64,000 nucleotides of DNA from Lunularia cruciata (GCA_948567375.1 OX419757.1:26784001-26848000); one strand, 5' to 3'; positions 1-10,889 are shown, counted from the first letter of the stretch. The notes: generated from the sequence alone by a model not told the origin. A program made the numbers and translations.

Positions 1-86
1 CAGATCAGTTGGTGCAGTAGGCTTGGAGTGGAGCCTTCATACCATCAAGGGATGAGTGTGAGGATGAGCCTCCAGAGGCGATTGCT

Positions 87-1121
87 TTGACACCTCTGGA
101 TACCACACTCATTGCTTGGCAATATCCAGTAGAGGGGATATGTCTATTGGAGTTGTTTGGTGGGATTAGCACCGGACTAGCTACGGTGTTACAGGCGGGT
201 ATACGAGTACAGAGGTACTTGTATGTAGAGAAAGATGAGACTACTAGGCGAGTCTCTCTACATCATGTGGCACACTTGGCCTATCAGTATCCGGAGTTAT
301 TACCGATGTCAACAGTCAAAGGTTACCAAAAGGCCTTACCATGAGACATTTCCTTACTGGGGGCGCATGACCTAGAGAGACATGGGCCTATTCACTTGGT
401 GATTTCTGGATGGCCATGTTAGGGACATATGCGTGCGGGCTACGGTTTGGGTCTTCAGGATCCTTGTTCTGGTGTGTTTTGGGAGATGTTACGGATACTA
501 CGACATCTCCAGGTTCATCAATCTGTTTCTCCAGCTTACTTTTTGGAGAACGTTCCATTGATGGGTGATTCTTGCACTAGAGTGGTGGCGAGTACACATC
601 AGGTCCATTCTTGGATGGGACCTGCTGTATTGTTAGATGTAGCCAGAGTGGGATCACGGGCTCATCGTCTTTGTCTTTGGTGGATGAACCTCTTACCCAG
701 AGAGGTTCTACAGCGCGCTTATGATGGGATTCAGCTACTTGATCTCATCCTTGTTGATGATATCTTGGATGTTGGGCGTCAGTCTCAGATAGTGGTCATG
801 GCTGATAGGTCACCTATGGCAGTGGTGAACCTAGTTGGACAACTTAGAGCTGCATTTCCCACACTCATGAGTTTCCCAAGGTCTCATGCTTTTCGAGAGG
901 GAGGACTTGGACTTGTTTGGGACTCACAGTTACAGCAGTTGGTGGAGCCCAACGCTGATGAGAGAGAGCGGGCGATGGGTTTCTGCATCAGTATTACCGC
1001 TATTCCAACAGTGTCAGAGGCATCTAGGCATCAGGTGTTAGGTCAGGCTATAGACTTGAACTGTTTGACTTGGATTGTGAGCCTTGGCTTGGCAGAGCAA
1101 CGTAGGATGCGCTTGATAGGC
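87..1121 (+). pseudogene. C5-cytosine DNA methyltransferase domain of retroelement copy A
   Basis: This would transfer a methyl group from S-adenosylmethionine to C5 of cytosine in DNA. Motif I is ICLLELFGGISTGL (about 139-180). Motif IV follows as ISGWPC (~400-420), then a stop, then GHM. Motif VI is FLENVPLMG (~542-568). The motif VIII region reads ARVGSRAHRLCLWW (~641-682), and motifs IX-X read ERERAMGF and SRHQVLGQA (~960-1,050). The motif order is canonical, not the permuted order of plant DRM enzymes. In the PC-Q-G motif the Q codon is TAG here and CAA in copy C. A second stop lies near 343. The domain sits between protease and reverse transcriptase in the other copies, so it is part of the polyprotein and not a host gene. 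Family assignment is by motif reading only. Confidence 0.82.
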
Positions 1122-2960
1122 ATCACCACTTGGACACTTGTGAGCTCTGTGCCTATCGAGACGATTCAGGCACATGCTGGGGGCGATGGACCGAGTGGAC
1201 ATGGTATTCTTGGGACACATCCGGTAGCTACTAGGGAGAGTGGTCTACTTGGAGTCCATCCAGGTGAGTGTGGGCTACTTGGATTACACCCTTGGTCCAC
1301 ATGGGATGTAGCCAAAGGACGTGTGGAGCTTGCAGCCAGAGTGGAGGGAGTTTTTCACACAGAGGTTGGGGCCTCTAGTGGTCGGGAGCATGACACTATT
1401 GCTCCCAAGGGCCCAATGTAGCAGTCAGTCAGTACGTCTTCCACTCCTACTACAGTTACAGAGGATACTTAGGAGCCAAATCTTGGACCCAAGCTTACTG
1501 GAGAGGAAAGACGGAGGGTTTGGAGGTTCTTGAGGAGTCACACAAGTTGTTTTGCCTTTAGTATGAAGGATTTGGGTGCTCTAAAGGGACATGGTATACG
1601 GATTGAGCTGACTAGCGACACACAAGTTTTCCGACATCCTTATCGATATAGTGATATGGAGAGGATATTGATTCAAAGCCGGAGTAGTGACCTTTTTGAG
1701 GCTGGTTTGGTGGAGATTTCACATGGAGAGTATGCATCAGCGACAGTGATGGCAGCCAAGAAGGATATGCATGGCAACTATACAGATAGGCGGATGTGTG
1801 GAGATTACCATCCTATCAATCGATAGACCAGGGCTGATCGGTATGCCATGCCTACACCGGAGGAGATTTTTGATGTGATTGGGCATGCAAAGGTCTTCAG
1901 TACGTTGGATCTTCGAGCATGATATCATCAGTTGCCGATCAGGGAGGAGGATAAGTCCAAGATAACATTCTAGGCTATTGACCCTCACGGCAAGGATGTG
2001 TTATATCAGTGGAGGTTCTTACCATTTGGGTTGAAGAACGCTCCCGCTTAGTTCTAGAGGGTCATGGATAGGATCCTAGCTGGATTGGATTTTGCTCGGT
2101 GCTATATTGATGACATTTTGGTTTATAGCACTACTATGGAGGAGCATGAGAGACAGTTGTTGGAGGTGTTTGAGAGGTTGAGATCTCATGGACTCAAACT
2201 ACATCCTGGGAAGTGTAGGTTCTTCCACGAGTAGGTTGAGTATTTGGGTCACACTATCTACCCTGGAGGACTTGGTGTTCAGCAGACCAAGGTGGAGGCT
2301 ATTGCACGTATTCCTCGGCCTACGGATGTGAGTAGAGTGCGAGCATTCCTTGGGTTGGCAAACTTCTATCGTTGCTATGTTAGAGGATTTAGTGCCATTG
2401 CCAAGGCCTTGACGAAGCTGACCAAGCTTACACAGGAGTGGTGTTGGGGAGATGAGCAGGAGAGAGCTTTTGTAGAGCTCAAGGAGAGGTTGACATCTGC
2501 TCCTATTTTGAGGAGACCGATCAAGGGACGACCATTTCAAGTTCACATTGATTGGAGTATGTTGGGACTTGGAGCGGTGCTCACCCAACATGATGATGAG
2601 GAGAAGGAGTTTGTGGTGGCCTATGCTAGTCGCTCCAACAATTCAGCGGAGGCGAAGTATAGTTCATATGAGGGAGAGTGCTTGGCAGCAGTTTGGGCAG
2701 TAGCACATTTCCAGTGTTACCTATTTGGTAACCCTTTCACTCTCATCACTGATCATCAGCCGCTGAAGTGGTTGATGGAGTCCGACAAGCTTTCAGGGAA
2801 GCTTGCATGATGGGCTCTAATTTTACAGGAGTATGATTTCACGGTTGTCCACAGACCTGGAGTGGTGAACGTGATGCAGATGGGTTGAGTAGAAACCCAT
2901 GTCCTAGCCAGCAAGATCAGACCGGAGCACGTTGGCATGGTGAGACATATGAGGAGATGG
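1122..2960 (+). pseudogene. Reverse transcriptase and RNase H of copy A
   Basis: A linker of about 400 bases, rich in GLLG(V/L)HP repeats, follows the methyltransferase. The reverse transcriptase fingers begin near 1,530. Visible motifs are MCGDYHPIN (template contact block), LPFGLKNAP, the catalytic YIDDILVY at 2,103-2,126 and [11 protein letters not shown]. RNase H follows with FQVHIDWSMLGLGAVL, YASRSNN, SSYEGECLAAVWA and TLITDHQPLKWL. The order RT then RNase H, with the DHQPL type of tether, is that of Ty3/gypsy. Stops interrupt the frame at 1,824, 1,920, 1,971, 2,048, 2,054 and 2,233, and after 2,808. Several of these are TAG where another copy has CAG or CAA. The RNase H part is the cleanest section, open from 2,244 to 2,810. 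Confidence 0.85.
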
Positions 2961-3360
2961 TGCCAGGTTGGCATGCATCGGCCTTTTTGTGTATATTTGC
3001 AGAGGCTTTGGTGGTATTTCTCTCAGCGCATACAAGAGGAGTTATTGAGGTCACAGATCCAGAGAGTGAAGATATTGGTATAGTTCAGCGAGACATTCAT
3101 GATGATGTCTTAGTGATGGACTATCTTTGCACTAGTGTTGTGGGTGGCACAGTTGGGGCCAAGGAGAGAGACCGTGTAATTCAGCGAGCCAGACGGTTCA
3201 GATTGGAGGGTAGACACATTTTTCGTGTATGGGAAGAGTGCGAGTAGTACCACTTCCATCATAGAGACCATAGTTGGTCCGTCATGCTCATGAGGAGCTA
3301 GGACATTTTGGAGTAAAGCGTACATATAGCTTACTCTAGAGTCATTATTGGTGGCACGGT

Positions 3361-4530
3361 ATGCAGACCGAGGTACAGCAGTTTGTTGCCAGATGTGTGG
3401 TTTGTGACCGAGTTAGAGCATCATTCAATCCTCCTATGCCACAGTTACACCCATTACCTATCATGGGATTGGGTTACCGTTGGAGTTTGGACTTCACCGG
3501 ACCTTTACCGCTGACTGTGAGACATCATTGGTATGTTTTGGTGATGGTGGAGCACTTCTCCAAGTGGATTGAGTTGGTGGCACTTCCTGACAAGTCTAGT
3601 GAAGGGACAGCTTACTCGTTCCTGGATCGAGTTCTTAGTCATTTTGGTGCACCAGCTGAGGTTTTGATTGATCAGGGTATAGAGTTCTTGGGGGAGTTTC
3701 AGGTCTTGTGTGACAAGGCTTTGATTGATCATCGTACTACATCCCGAGATCACCCTGAGGCAGATGGCTTAGCAGAGAGAGTGGTTCAGACGGTGAAGAG
3801 AGGATTGCAAAAGTATGGTTTGCAGAGAGGCCACTTGGGAGATGGGGATCTCCAGTCACCTTGGTTGGCCATGGGCTATCGGTTCAGCCGGCAAGCCTCC
3901 TTAGCATCCTTCTCTCCATACTTTCTACTTTGTGGACAAGATCCAGATTTACCTGTAGCCATTCGTCAAGATGCTATTGTAGTTTTGGACTTGGATGACC
4001 TCGATGTATGGATGAGTGCATGTTCTCAGCGGGCAGAGATCTTTCGGAGAGTGATGCCAATGGCCTTTGAGAACTTGGCGATTGCTCAGCATAGAGATAC
4101 TTTATGTTATGCTACCATTCGAGGAGGAGGAGGTTATAGATCCTCGATCCGTCGATTTCATCCATGCAACTATGTATATCTACAGCAGACAGCACCGACA
4201 ACACTTGATGTTTCTACAGGCCGCACTATCTTGAGAGTGCGTGAGGTTTTGCCATCTGGAGTCCTTGTGTTAGAAGGACGTGATGGTGTTGTTTGGAAGG
4301 ATCATGTGCGCAATTGTGCGCCATGCCACCTTCCAAACATTGATGGTACTATGGACCCAAGCTTGGCACTTGTACGTGCAGGCTTGAGGTGTATATTATG
4401 TTGCTCTTCTGGTGGAGCTGCTACTATGTTAGTGTGTGATAGTTGTTCGAGAGGATGGCATATGGCATGTATGACTCCTCCCCTCACGGTGGTTCCTCAA
4501 GGACAGTGGTTATGTCCTAGATGTACTTGA
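3361..4530 (+). CDS. Integrase core with C-terminal PHD finger (copy A, still open)
   Basis: An uninterrupted 389-codon frame. Just upstream, past one stop at ~3,337, lies the HHCC zinc-binding part (HAHEELGHFG); its CVVC pair is at residues 12-15. The DDE catalytic core shows D44 (SLDFTGP), D104 (LIDQGIEF) and E139 (DGLAERV), with 34 residues between the last two, the spacing expected of retroviral-type integrases. The C-terminal part carries SGVLVLEGRDG and ends in a C4HC3 zinc finger at residues 344-388. In chromoviruses the equivalent place holds a chromodomain; here it is a PHD finger. Integrase joins the element cDNA to host DNA, and the finger would plausibly steer it to a histone mark. 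The start ATG is simply the first in the open stretch; the true product would be a polyprotein. Confidence 0.85.
   Translation: MQTEVQQFVARCVVCDRVRASFNPPMPQLHPLPIMGLGYRWSLDFTGPLPLTVRHHWYVLVMVEHFSKWIELVALPDKSSEGTAYSFLDRVLSHFGAPAEVLIDQGIEFLGEFQVLCDKALIDHRTTSRDHPEADGLAERVVQTVKRGLQKYGLQRGHLGDGDLQSPWLAMGYRFSRQASLASFSPYFLLCGQDPDLPVAIRQDAIVVLDLDDLDVWMSACSQRAEIFRRVMPMAFENLAIAQHRDTLCYATIRGGGGYRSSIRRFHPCNYVYLQQTAPTTLDVSTGRTILRVREVLPSGVLVLEGRDGVVWKDHVRNCAPCHLPNIDGTMDPSLALVRAGLRCILCCSSGGAATMLVCDSCSRGWHMACMTPPLTVVPQGQWLCPRCT
4390..4524 (+). other. PHD finger domain at the integrase C terminus
   Basis: Forty-five codons hold all eight zinc ligands in C4HC3 order: CILC, CDSC, H four residues later (SRGWH), C three residues further (MAC), and CPRC at the end, with the usual W two residues before the last CxxC (QWLCPRC). 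This is a textbook PHD layout, a fold known for reading the histone H3 tail. No acidic patch or aromatic cage can be judged reliably by eye, so whether it would prefer methylated or unmodified H3K4 is open. Confidence 0.88.
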
Positions 4531-4886
4531 CCAGTAGCTAGTTCATTCTTTATATGGTATAGATTGCAGACAAGCAACTAACGATGGAGCTCCATAGCAC
4601 CCGGCCTCCTGATCTTTGCCCATTAGAGGGTATACCATATACTTAGAGTAGATGGCTATCTGGAGTTAGAGGGACCTAACCGCCAGCTAGGAGGGCGATT
4701 GTGGCACTTTAGAGTCTATATATGACTTATGTATGAGTTGTGTTTCTATAGTGTATGATGTTGACAGCGATGTATATTGTGTAGCGATGTATATATGCAC
4801 GACATAGAAGTGAAGGAACAATCTTTGGAGGACAAATTGGAAGGAGAAACCAAGTTGAATTGTGAAGACTTAGGAGCAGAAGAAGG
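4531..4886 (+). other. 3' tail of copy A and start of an unrelated coiled-coil frame fragment
   Basis: No full gene. After the PHD stop there is a short untranslated stretch with TATATA-type runs (4,720-4,800). From about 4,800 the DNA codes an acidic, Glu-rich stretch that continues at 8,667 on the far side of the inserted LTR. It corresponds to the acidic linker of the coiled-coil frame found in the long LTRs. Confidence 0.5.
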
Positions 4887-4891
4887 GTTCA
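4887..4891. repeat. Target-site duplication, left copy (GTTCA)
   Basis: Five bases immediately left of the long LTR, identical to the five immediately right of it at 8,662-8,666. A 5-bp duplication is typical of LTR-element integration. Confidence 0.85.
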
Positions 4892-7800
4892 TGTGACAAC
4901 CCGGCAAATCTCACTTTTGCGGTAATCGGGTAAGTAAAGTTCGTTCCCACAGAGATACGATTCAGAATTGGTCAAATACAAAGTCAAAAGTCACACTATA
5001 GTTCTTCTTGATTTCTTCTTTAATCTCTCAAGTAGAAACAACACCTAGAAGAGAGTAGCAAGCTCACAATCTTGACAACTTGTCACGAATACACACACAC
5101 ATAATCACAACATAGCAAATTCTGTCCAAACAACTCTTGATTGTGATGATTCAGATTCTCCCAAAGACGGCACTTCACTGTAAAGAACAATTTTGCCTCA
5201 AAAGTGTGTTCCACCCCTCCACTAAATTTACAACTTCCTTGATCAAAATTGCTTCACATCAACTTTGTGCTGCACTCATAAATGCAGAATACTACCAACA
5301 CTATAATTCTTCTCAGACCTGTCAAGGCATTGCTCTGATACACTTCACTCAGGATCAAACACACAAAATGAAGATCAAGGCTACAGAATCCAACATCCAT
5401 AGACACACTGACTTGCACTTCGGAATTCTCCACACACTCACAAACACAAACATAGAATTGACAATCGGAATTAACCTCAAGCGACGAGCACTGAAAACAA
5501 CACTTTGCTTTATCTATCTTCAGAAATTTGAATACTAAACAACATAGTACTGCAAATGCTCCCCTTAAATACTGAAGCAAACGGCAGTTCTTCCTACCTA
5601 TGCACCGCTTCCTAACATGTCTTCCTACCTATAGATCCAAACTGACAATCCATCTCTTCATATCTACCTCTTCCTATCTCAAAATATGTTACTTACACCG
5701 ATCCGATGTCTACTTCATCATCGGCTTCCAAACCCGATGATCTTCCTACTACTTCTCCTTCTTCGGGTATAGCTAATTCTACCAATTCCTACACTATTTC
5801 TATTACTTCTACACTAGGAACTACAATTGAGCTCAGTGTTACTCCATCTACTTCTTTATCTCTTGACCCACTCTTCTCTTATGTCTCTAATAATAAGTCC
5901 AATGACACCTGAATTCCTACTTTTGCAACATCGGACTTCCTCTCCGTTGTCACACTATTCCTAATTTTCTCTAACTTCAAATTGACTAAATCTAATCTGA
6001 GACTAACATTGTCTTCTACCTCTAACATCTTCTGGTCTACATGCTCCTTCAATCGGATTAGCAACATGTTCATATCCACATCTTTGGCTTTTCTCTTCCG
6101 AGTTTCTTGCACAAGCAACTTCAACTCATGTAGACGGGCTTCTTCCAATCTCCCTTCAGCCTCTATGCTCAAGATTGCTCTCAACTTCCCTGCAACTTCT
6201 GCTACTGATTCAGACTCATATCCTTGAGAGTGCTCTACCTTCAACTCTTCACGATACATCTTCAGCTCGTCTTCATACTCAGCAACGAGCATCTTCTTCT
6301 CCTACCTATATTGTGTACTCTGTAATTCAGCACTTTATACCAGCTCTCGTAATCGTCCTTCTTCTTCATGCCTGGCTGCTAACTCTCTCTGCCATGCTTG
6401 ATCCTTCCCCGCTGCACTCTTCTTCAAGCTGTCCAACTCTTGCTCCATTATTGCTGCCGTCACCTTCAAATGAATATTCTCGATGCGCACATCAGTCACT
6501 TCTTCCTTCATTTTGCTCAGCCACATTGCCTGCTCCTTTAATTCTCCGGCTTGCCTCTGCAATTCTTTCTCTTTTGACTCGCAGCTCTCTTGTAACATCT
6601 TGAAAGTCTTCTTCTTCAAGACTTCATCCCTCTGAAGTTCTTCAATTTCTTCATTTCTTTGAACTTGCTCCTGCAACCCCTTCACTTCACTCAACAAATG
6701 CCTCACCATCTGCAACTCATTCATCCCCTTCCTATGATCTTGGGGAATTACATTCTGATGCTCCTTTAATAGCTCCAGCAACGGGGTGACCACTTTTGTC
6801 AGATATAGTATTCCACCAAAGCTATATTTTTCTTCATCGCCATCTTTGTCTTCAGTCCTCGACTCCTTCATTGGCTCCTTCATCCAAAGTCACGATCTTT
6901 GTATCTTCAGAGACATCGTATCGGAACTTTCTTCTTCTTTATTGATTGAACTCGGCCCCATAGAATACTCCTCCTTTTCCTCTAGTCTCTGCTTATTCAC
7001 CACCATGGCTACACAATGACTTGTTGTTCCAAGTACTCTATCAATCATTGCATGACAAGCTTCACTGACCACCACCGATTGCTAAACCTCAGGCTCCCCA
7101 TCATTATCACTTCTAGACTCCTCACTTTTTAAGGTGAGTGCATCTTCTTTGGATTCCCCTTCTTGCGACTTGGTTTCTTCTTCAGACTCTGACTCTAATG
7201 ATGCTTCTCTCACCATCTTCTTATTCTGCACAACCAATCTTTGAGTCTTCCTTTGAGCTGGAGGTGACTTTGCTTCTTTGGGTTTACTGCGCTTCTTCGT
7301 CTTTGGACTTGTGACTTCTTCTATCTTCCATTGTCCTGTCTTCATGAAATGATCGTCATTGGCCCACAGGTGTATCATATACTGTCGCTCTTCTTTGTCT
7401 GCTTCCCATCTTAAGTCAGGATGGAAATGGGACACCATGCAATGCCGCTCTTCTACTATCAACAAACAACTATCAACATTTCTACTTCAACCCGAAGTAG
7501 AAATGTGCTGCAAATGGTGCGCAATAATGAGGAGGAAAACTTGTTTGCCAATTGATCACCATTTGCCTCGTTTGGTGGTGAAAACACTTTGCCCAATTCA
7601 CCTTGACCCCTGCAAACATCTGGTGGAAGAAGACCGCTTGCTGCATGTTCACATACGTCATTCATTTTGGCTTGAACATGGCCATCATTGCCCCCATGAT
7701 ACTTCTCCTAATTGGATCCCGATAGGACTCCACCTTGTAGCCATTTGTGGTTCTTGAAGCAAAGAACAAGTTTTGGATTTCCGCCGTCTCTTTTGCAGCA

Positions 7801-8661
7801 TCACACTTCCAATAGAAGGTGATCCCCATTGGCTCTCCTACTTCCTTCCCCAATACTAACCTCCAATCCAACTCAGTCCATCAAGCCAGATTTCCTCTCT
7901 TCCCTTCAACTTCAGGACCCTCCTCACAATTACTGGTAGATATCTCTGCCATCACTCTTGGGAAACTGAAATTCCAATTCCATGCTTAAAACGTAATACA
8001 AAGTCTATTCAAGACTTTGATTTTGGCTACTACATCTAGCCTATGAATTGCAAAACTTTGCACCACCAACGCATTTGTGACCTTCTTCGCCATGATCTGC
8101 TCTTGCGTTCCACAACATTGAAAGACAATGCCCTCTCCTGGACAAGACACTCTAACCTCTTTTAGATTTTAGAAAATTTCACTCTCAATAGGCTTTTGGA
8201 CACGCATTACTGCAGGATGACTACTCAAAGGAATTGGAAATTTACTTGGCATATTCAACTTGTCTCTACGCAATCACAATCTTATATTACTGTGAATTGT
8301 AGTCATTCTTCAGTCGATTTCAAATTTGACCTCCCCTCTTTTGCATGTTGATGTCCGGTCACTGTCAAGACATGCTTCTTCTGCCTCCACCGTTTCTTGA
8401 AGTGTACTTTCTTGCCATGTACCAAGGTTGTTAGACGGTCTTTGTATCACTTGCGCCTTCTGACCCAAAGACGGTGCTCTTCGGACTTTTTTCCGTCATA
8501 CCCTTCATCTGAGTACCTCCATCATCGGATCCAATGTCGCCTTCTTTGGATGTCTTCCGAAGTCACTTCCGTCCATTCTTCTTTCACAATTTGGCTTTCT
8601 GTGCTTACTCCTTCCCTCAAACACTAATAAACAAAGAAAAACAAAAAATGTGGGCACCACA
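4892..8661 (-). mobile_element. Solo LTR, 3.77 kb, of the coiled-coil-encoding gypsy family
   Basis: Ends are TGTGACAACCC (left, + strand) and, read on the - strand from the right, TGTGGTGCCC, so the unit has TG...CA termini. It is flanked by a perfect GTTCA duplication and has no gag-pol, so it is a solo LTR left by recombination between two LTRs. The same unit forms the 5' LTR of element D (53,999-57,832). It was inserted in a pre-existing + strand copy of the same family's coding frame, whose two halves flank it. Orientation is - strand: U3 with its reading frame at the right, TATA-like box near 5,570 and the LTR end at 4,892. Confidence 0.88.
5693..8576 (-). pseudogene. LTR-encoded coiled-coil protein, unknown function (solo LTR copy)
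   Basis: The frame starts with ATG at 8,576, 85 bases inside the LTR (MDGSDFG...), and ends VDIGSV at 5,693, about 960 codons, now cut by stops and frameshifts. The N-terminal third resembles nothing I recognise. A conserved aromatic block lies mid-protein, followed by a Lys/Glu-rich linker (7,082-7,465). Next is a long heptad coiled coil (6,883-6,335, e.g. LQRQAGELKEQAMWL) and a second helical block (6,292-5,879) containing ETRKRKAKDVDMN. The same layout recurs at 54,783-57,746 and 60,566-63,341. It is not Gag, Pol or a recognisable envelope: I see no signal peptide or membrane segment. Function unknown. Confidence 0.7.
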
Positions 8662-8666
8662 GTTCA
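8662..8666. repeat. Target-site duplication, right copy (GTTCA)
   Basis: Matches 4,887-4,891 exactly, directly outside the TGTGGTGCCC end of the solo LTR. Confidence 0.85.
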
Positions 8667-9720
8667 CCTTGTAGAGTGGAGAGTCCAACAGTGAGAGTGA
8701 GGGAGAGCCCAAAGTTCAGCAATCGGGGGAAGAGGTTGTTGGAGAAAAGAAGAGTGGGAGTTCCACAAGGTGATTGATTGCATGGAGGGAGGAGACAAGC
8801 CTTGTTTAGAGTTGCATGCAATTGAGTTAGAAGATGAATGAGTAGGAGAAGCTGCCTTGGTATTTCCAAGGGCAGCAAGATTGAAGAGAAATGCTCAAGT
8901 TGTAGTTGTAGGTTCAAGCAAAGTCCAAGAAGAAGGAGAGAGATTGGATAGAGTGGCATTGAAGGTACAAAGATTTCATCTTTGGGGTATAGCACCACCC
9001 AAAGAAGCACCTACCCAAGACAAAGATGCAGAAGATGAGGAAGGAAGATACTTCAAAGTTGAGTATCTATCAAAGATTGTGTGTCCTTTGTTGGTACAAC
9101 TATAGAAGAAGAAAGCGGGGTTGAAGAAGGATCATCTTGGAGTGAAGGATGAGTTGGAAGTAGTAAGTCATTGGAGTGAAGAGACCTTGGAGTTGAGGCA
9201 TAAGCTAACCCAAGGAGTGAAGGAAGCTAAAGAACTTTAGGTTGAAGGAGTTCTTTAAAAGAAGAGCTTTGTTACCTTGCAGGAGAACTTCTTGAAGCGT
9301 GGTGAAGAGCTAAAGGAGCAGAAGGTATTGTTCAAGAAGATGAAGCATGAAGTTGCTAATGCAAGGGTAGAAGGCATACACTCAAAGGTAATTGCAGCAG
9401 CAATGGAGCAAGAGCTAGAGAGTTTGAGAAAGAGCGCAACAAAGAAGGATCAAGCTTGACAATAAGAGTTGGTAGATAGACATAGGGAGGATGATTGATT
9501 GTAGGGTTTGCTCAAAGTGTAGAAGGTCAACTAGTCTAGTATGTGGAAGAGAAAGAAGGACTAAAGGAAGAATTTGAAGATGATTTGATGATGTACTAGA
9601 AGGAGTTGGAAGTAGAGCAAAGTAAGGAGAAGATAGTTCCAAGTATGGAGTCGGATTTAGTAAGAGAAATCATTGAGGAGTTGAACACTATCATGTTGTG
9701 GTTTGCGTAGGCCATAAAAA
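8667..9720 (+). pseudogene. Fragment of the coiled-coil frame, target of the nested solo LTR
   Basis: Continues the acidic stretch broken off at 4,891. It then has VKDELEVVSHWSEETLELRH and a coiled coil (9,277-9,459: EELKEQKVLFKKMKHEV, AAAMEQELESLRKSATKKD) that aligns by eye with 62,500-62,660. Stops are frequent. The fragment fades near 9,720, before the second helical block, so it is 3' truncated. It is more diverged from the other copies than they are from each other, so it is probably older or a subfamily. Confidence 0.65.
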
Positions 9721-10889
9721 GTGACTTATCATAATTTATCTCCATGTTAGTGGGGTAGGTTGTATGCTAGATCCAAGGGATGAGATGTTGCCATGTTAGC
9801 CATCTATGTACATGTATGTGATTGGCCATGTGGTTACAATCTTATCATATTTGAGGGCTCTGATGAATAAAGATGAGGGCAAGTGGAGAGACGGGGGTGT
9901 TTTAGTTTGGAGAGTCTCAAGGGGAGAAGGACGTTGGGAGTGAGAGTTGTAGCAAAGAGCGAGTGTTAGAGCATCTGAGGAAGCATTCAAGCATGAGATG
10001 TCCCATGCTCACGATCTACCACTACCAAATCCTTTTCTCATCAGGCTTCAGATTTTACACCGTGACGACTTACGGGATTGGTTGGTAGCACGTTTTGGGG
10101 TGATATTGGTGGAGTTGGTAATGGGAAACCCAGATCCTATCATCCTTCCGGTGCTTACTTATGAAAATGTCTGGGACTTGACAATTTATGTCCTTCTATA
10201 GTTGAGTAATGTCTAAATTTTTGCTCATAAGCTTCAAGGTGGAGTTGTAGGGTCCATTTGTCAAAAAGTGAAAAGACTAAAGGACAAATGTGCAAGAGAT
10301 TTGGTCCCAAGAGAGAAGGATGGAGTTCTTCAACCATCAGGGGAGTTCGAGGAGGCTATTTGGAGAATGGAGGACATGGTTGGAAAGAGAAGATGACAGG
10401 CTATAATCTGAAAACAGAAATAACACAATTTGAGCTAGGTATGAGAGGGATATGATCAATTGAGTAAGGGGGGTTGAATTCATACCTAGGAGCACAAAGT
10501 AGTCAATTGAGGAAGCTTCTTGAGACTTTTTCACTATCTGTTAGTGAGATTGGAGAGTAGACAAAGTTCTTATAGTACTGAGTGCAATAAATTCTAGTTT
10601 TGGATCAATATCAAAGCAAACCCTAAAAAGAAGATCTGAATTAGGGTGAAGTTGAAAAAAAACCCTGGCCAACTTTGAGAGCTTTTCAGGAGAGTTTTAG
10701 TGATATGATTGAAGTGTATTTTATATCATTGGGAAGCTTATCTCACAGGCTCTCCATTGAATCCTAGATCACCCAAATCCAAGCTATACAGAAATAGTTA
10801 CTTGCATATGAGCTACACAAAGTTTTCCCATCAAAAAGACATAAAAAATCGTCACATTGAGTAGAAATTTGTTGAGATTTGAAGTACAG
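9721..10889. other. Unclassified, probably LTR-derived DNA
   Basis: No gene recognised. A 67-codon open stretch at 9,998-10,201 (+) has no familiar motif and no support. The DNA is low in CpG and resembles decayed repeat sequence. Confidence 0.4.

Larger units (their letters stand above)
1..4800 (+). mobile_element. Ty3/gypsy element copy A (methyltransferase and PHD type), 5' truncated by window
   Basis: The window opens inside the element. In order there are a C5-cytosine methyltransferase, reverse transcriptase, RNase H, integrase and a PHD finger, all on the + strand. The same order and closely similar DNA recur at 38.2-42.9 kb (+) and, reversed, at 29.7-33 kb. Gag and protease lie to the left of position 1 in this copy, judging from the other two. 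Many in-frame stops show that the copy is dead, although the integrase-PHD part is still open for 389 codons. No LTR with TGTAATAC ends (the LTR of copy B) is visible at the right side. The right limit near 4,800 is approximate: from there the DNA reads as the acidic linker of a different element's coiled-coil frame. Confidence 0.85.

Noticed and set aside
87-1421. A host DNA methyltransferase gene
   Set aside because: Two more copies sit in the same place inside gypsy elements between protease and RT, and all contain stops, so it is an element domain and not a host gene.
1-4800. Fungal RIP as the cause of the C-to-T stops
   Set aside because: RIP is fungal and context-biased to CpA; the host gene and element types here are plant, and the CAG-to-TAG/CAA pattern fits plant CHG methylation equally well.
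5254-5580. Cys-rich 108-codon frame on the - strand, and its 133-codon antisense partner
   Set aside because: It lies in the R/U5 part of the LTR and recurs at 63,467-63,793 with the same LTR DNA; conserved because the LTR is, not as a demonstrated gene.
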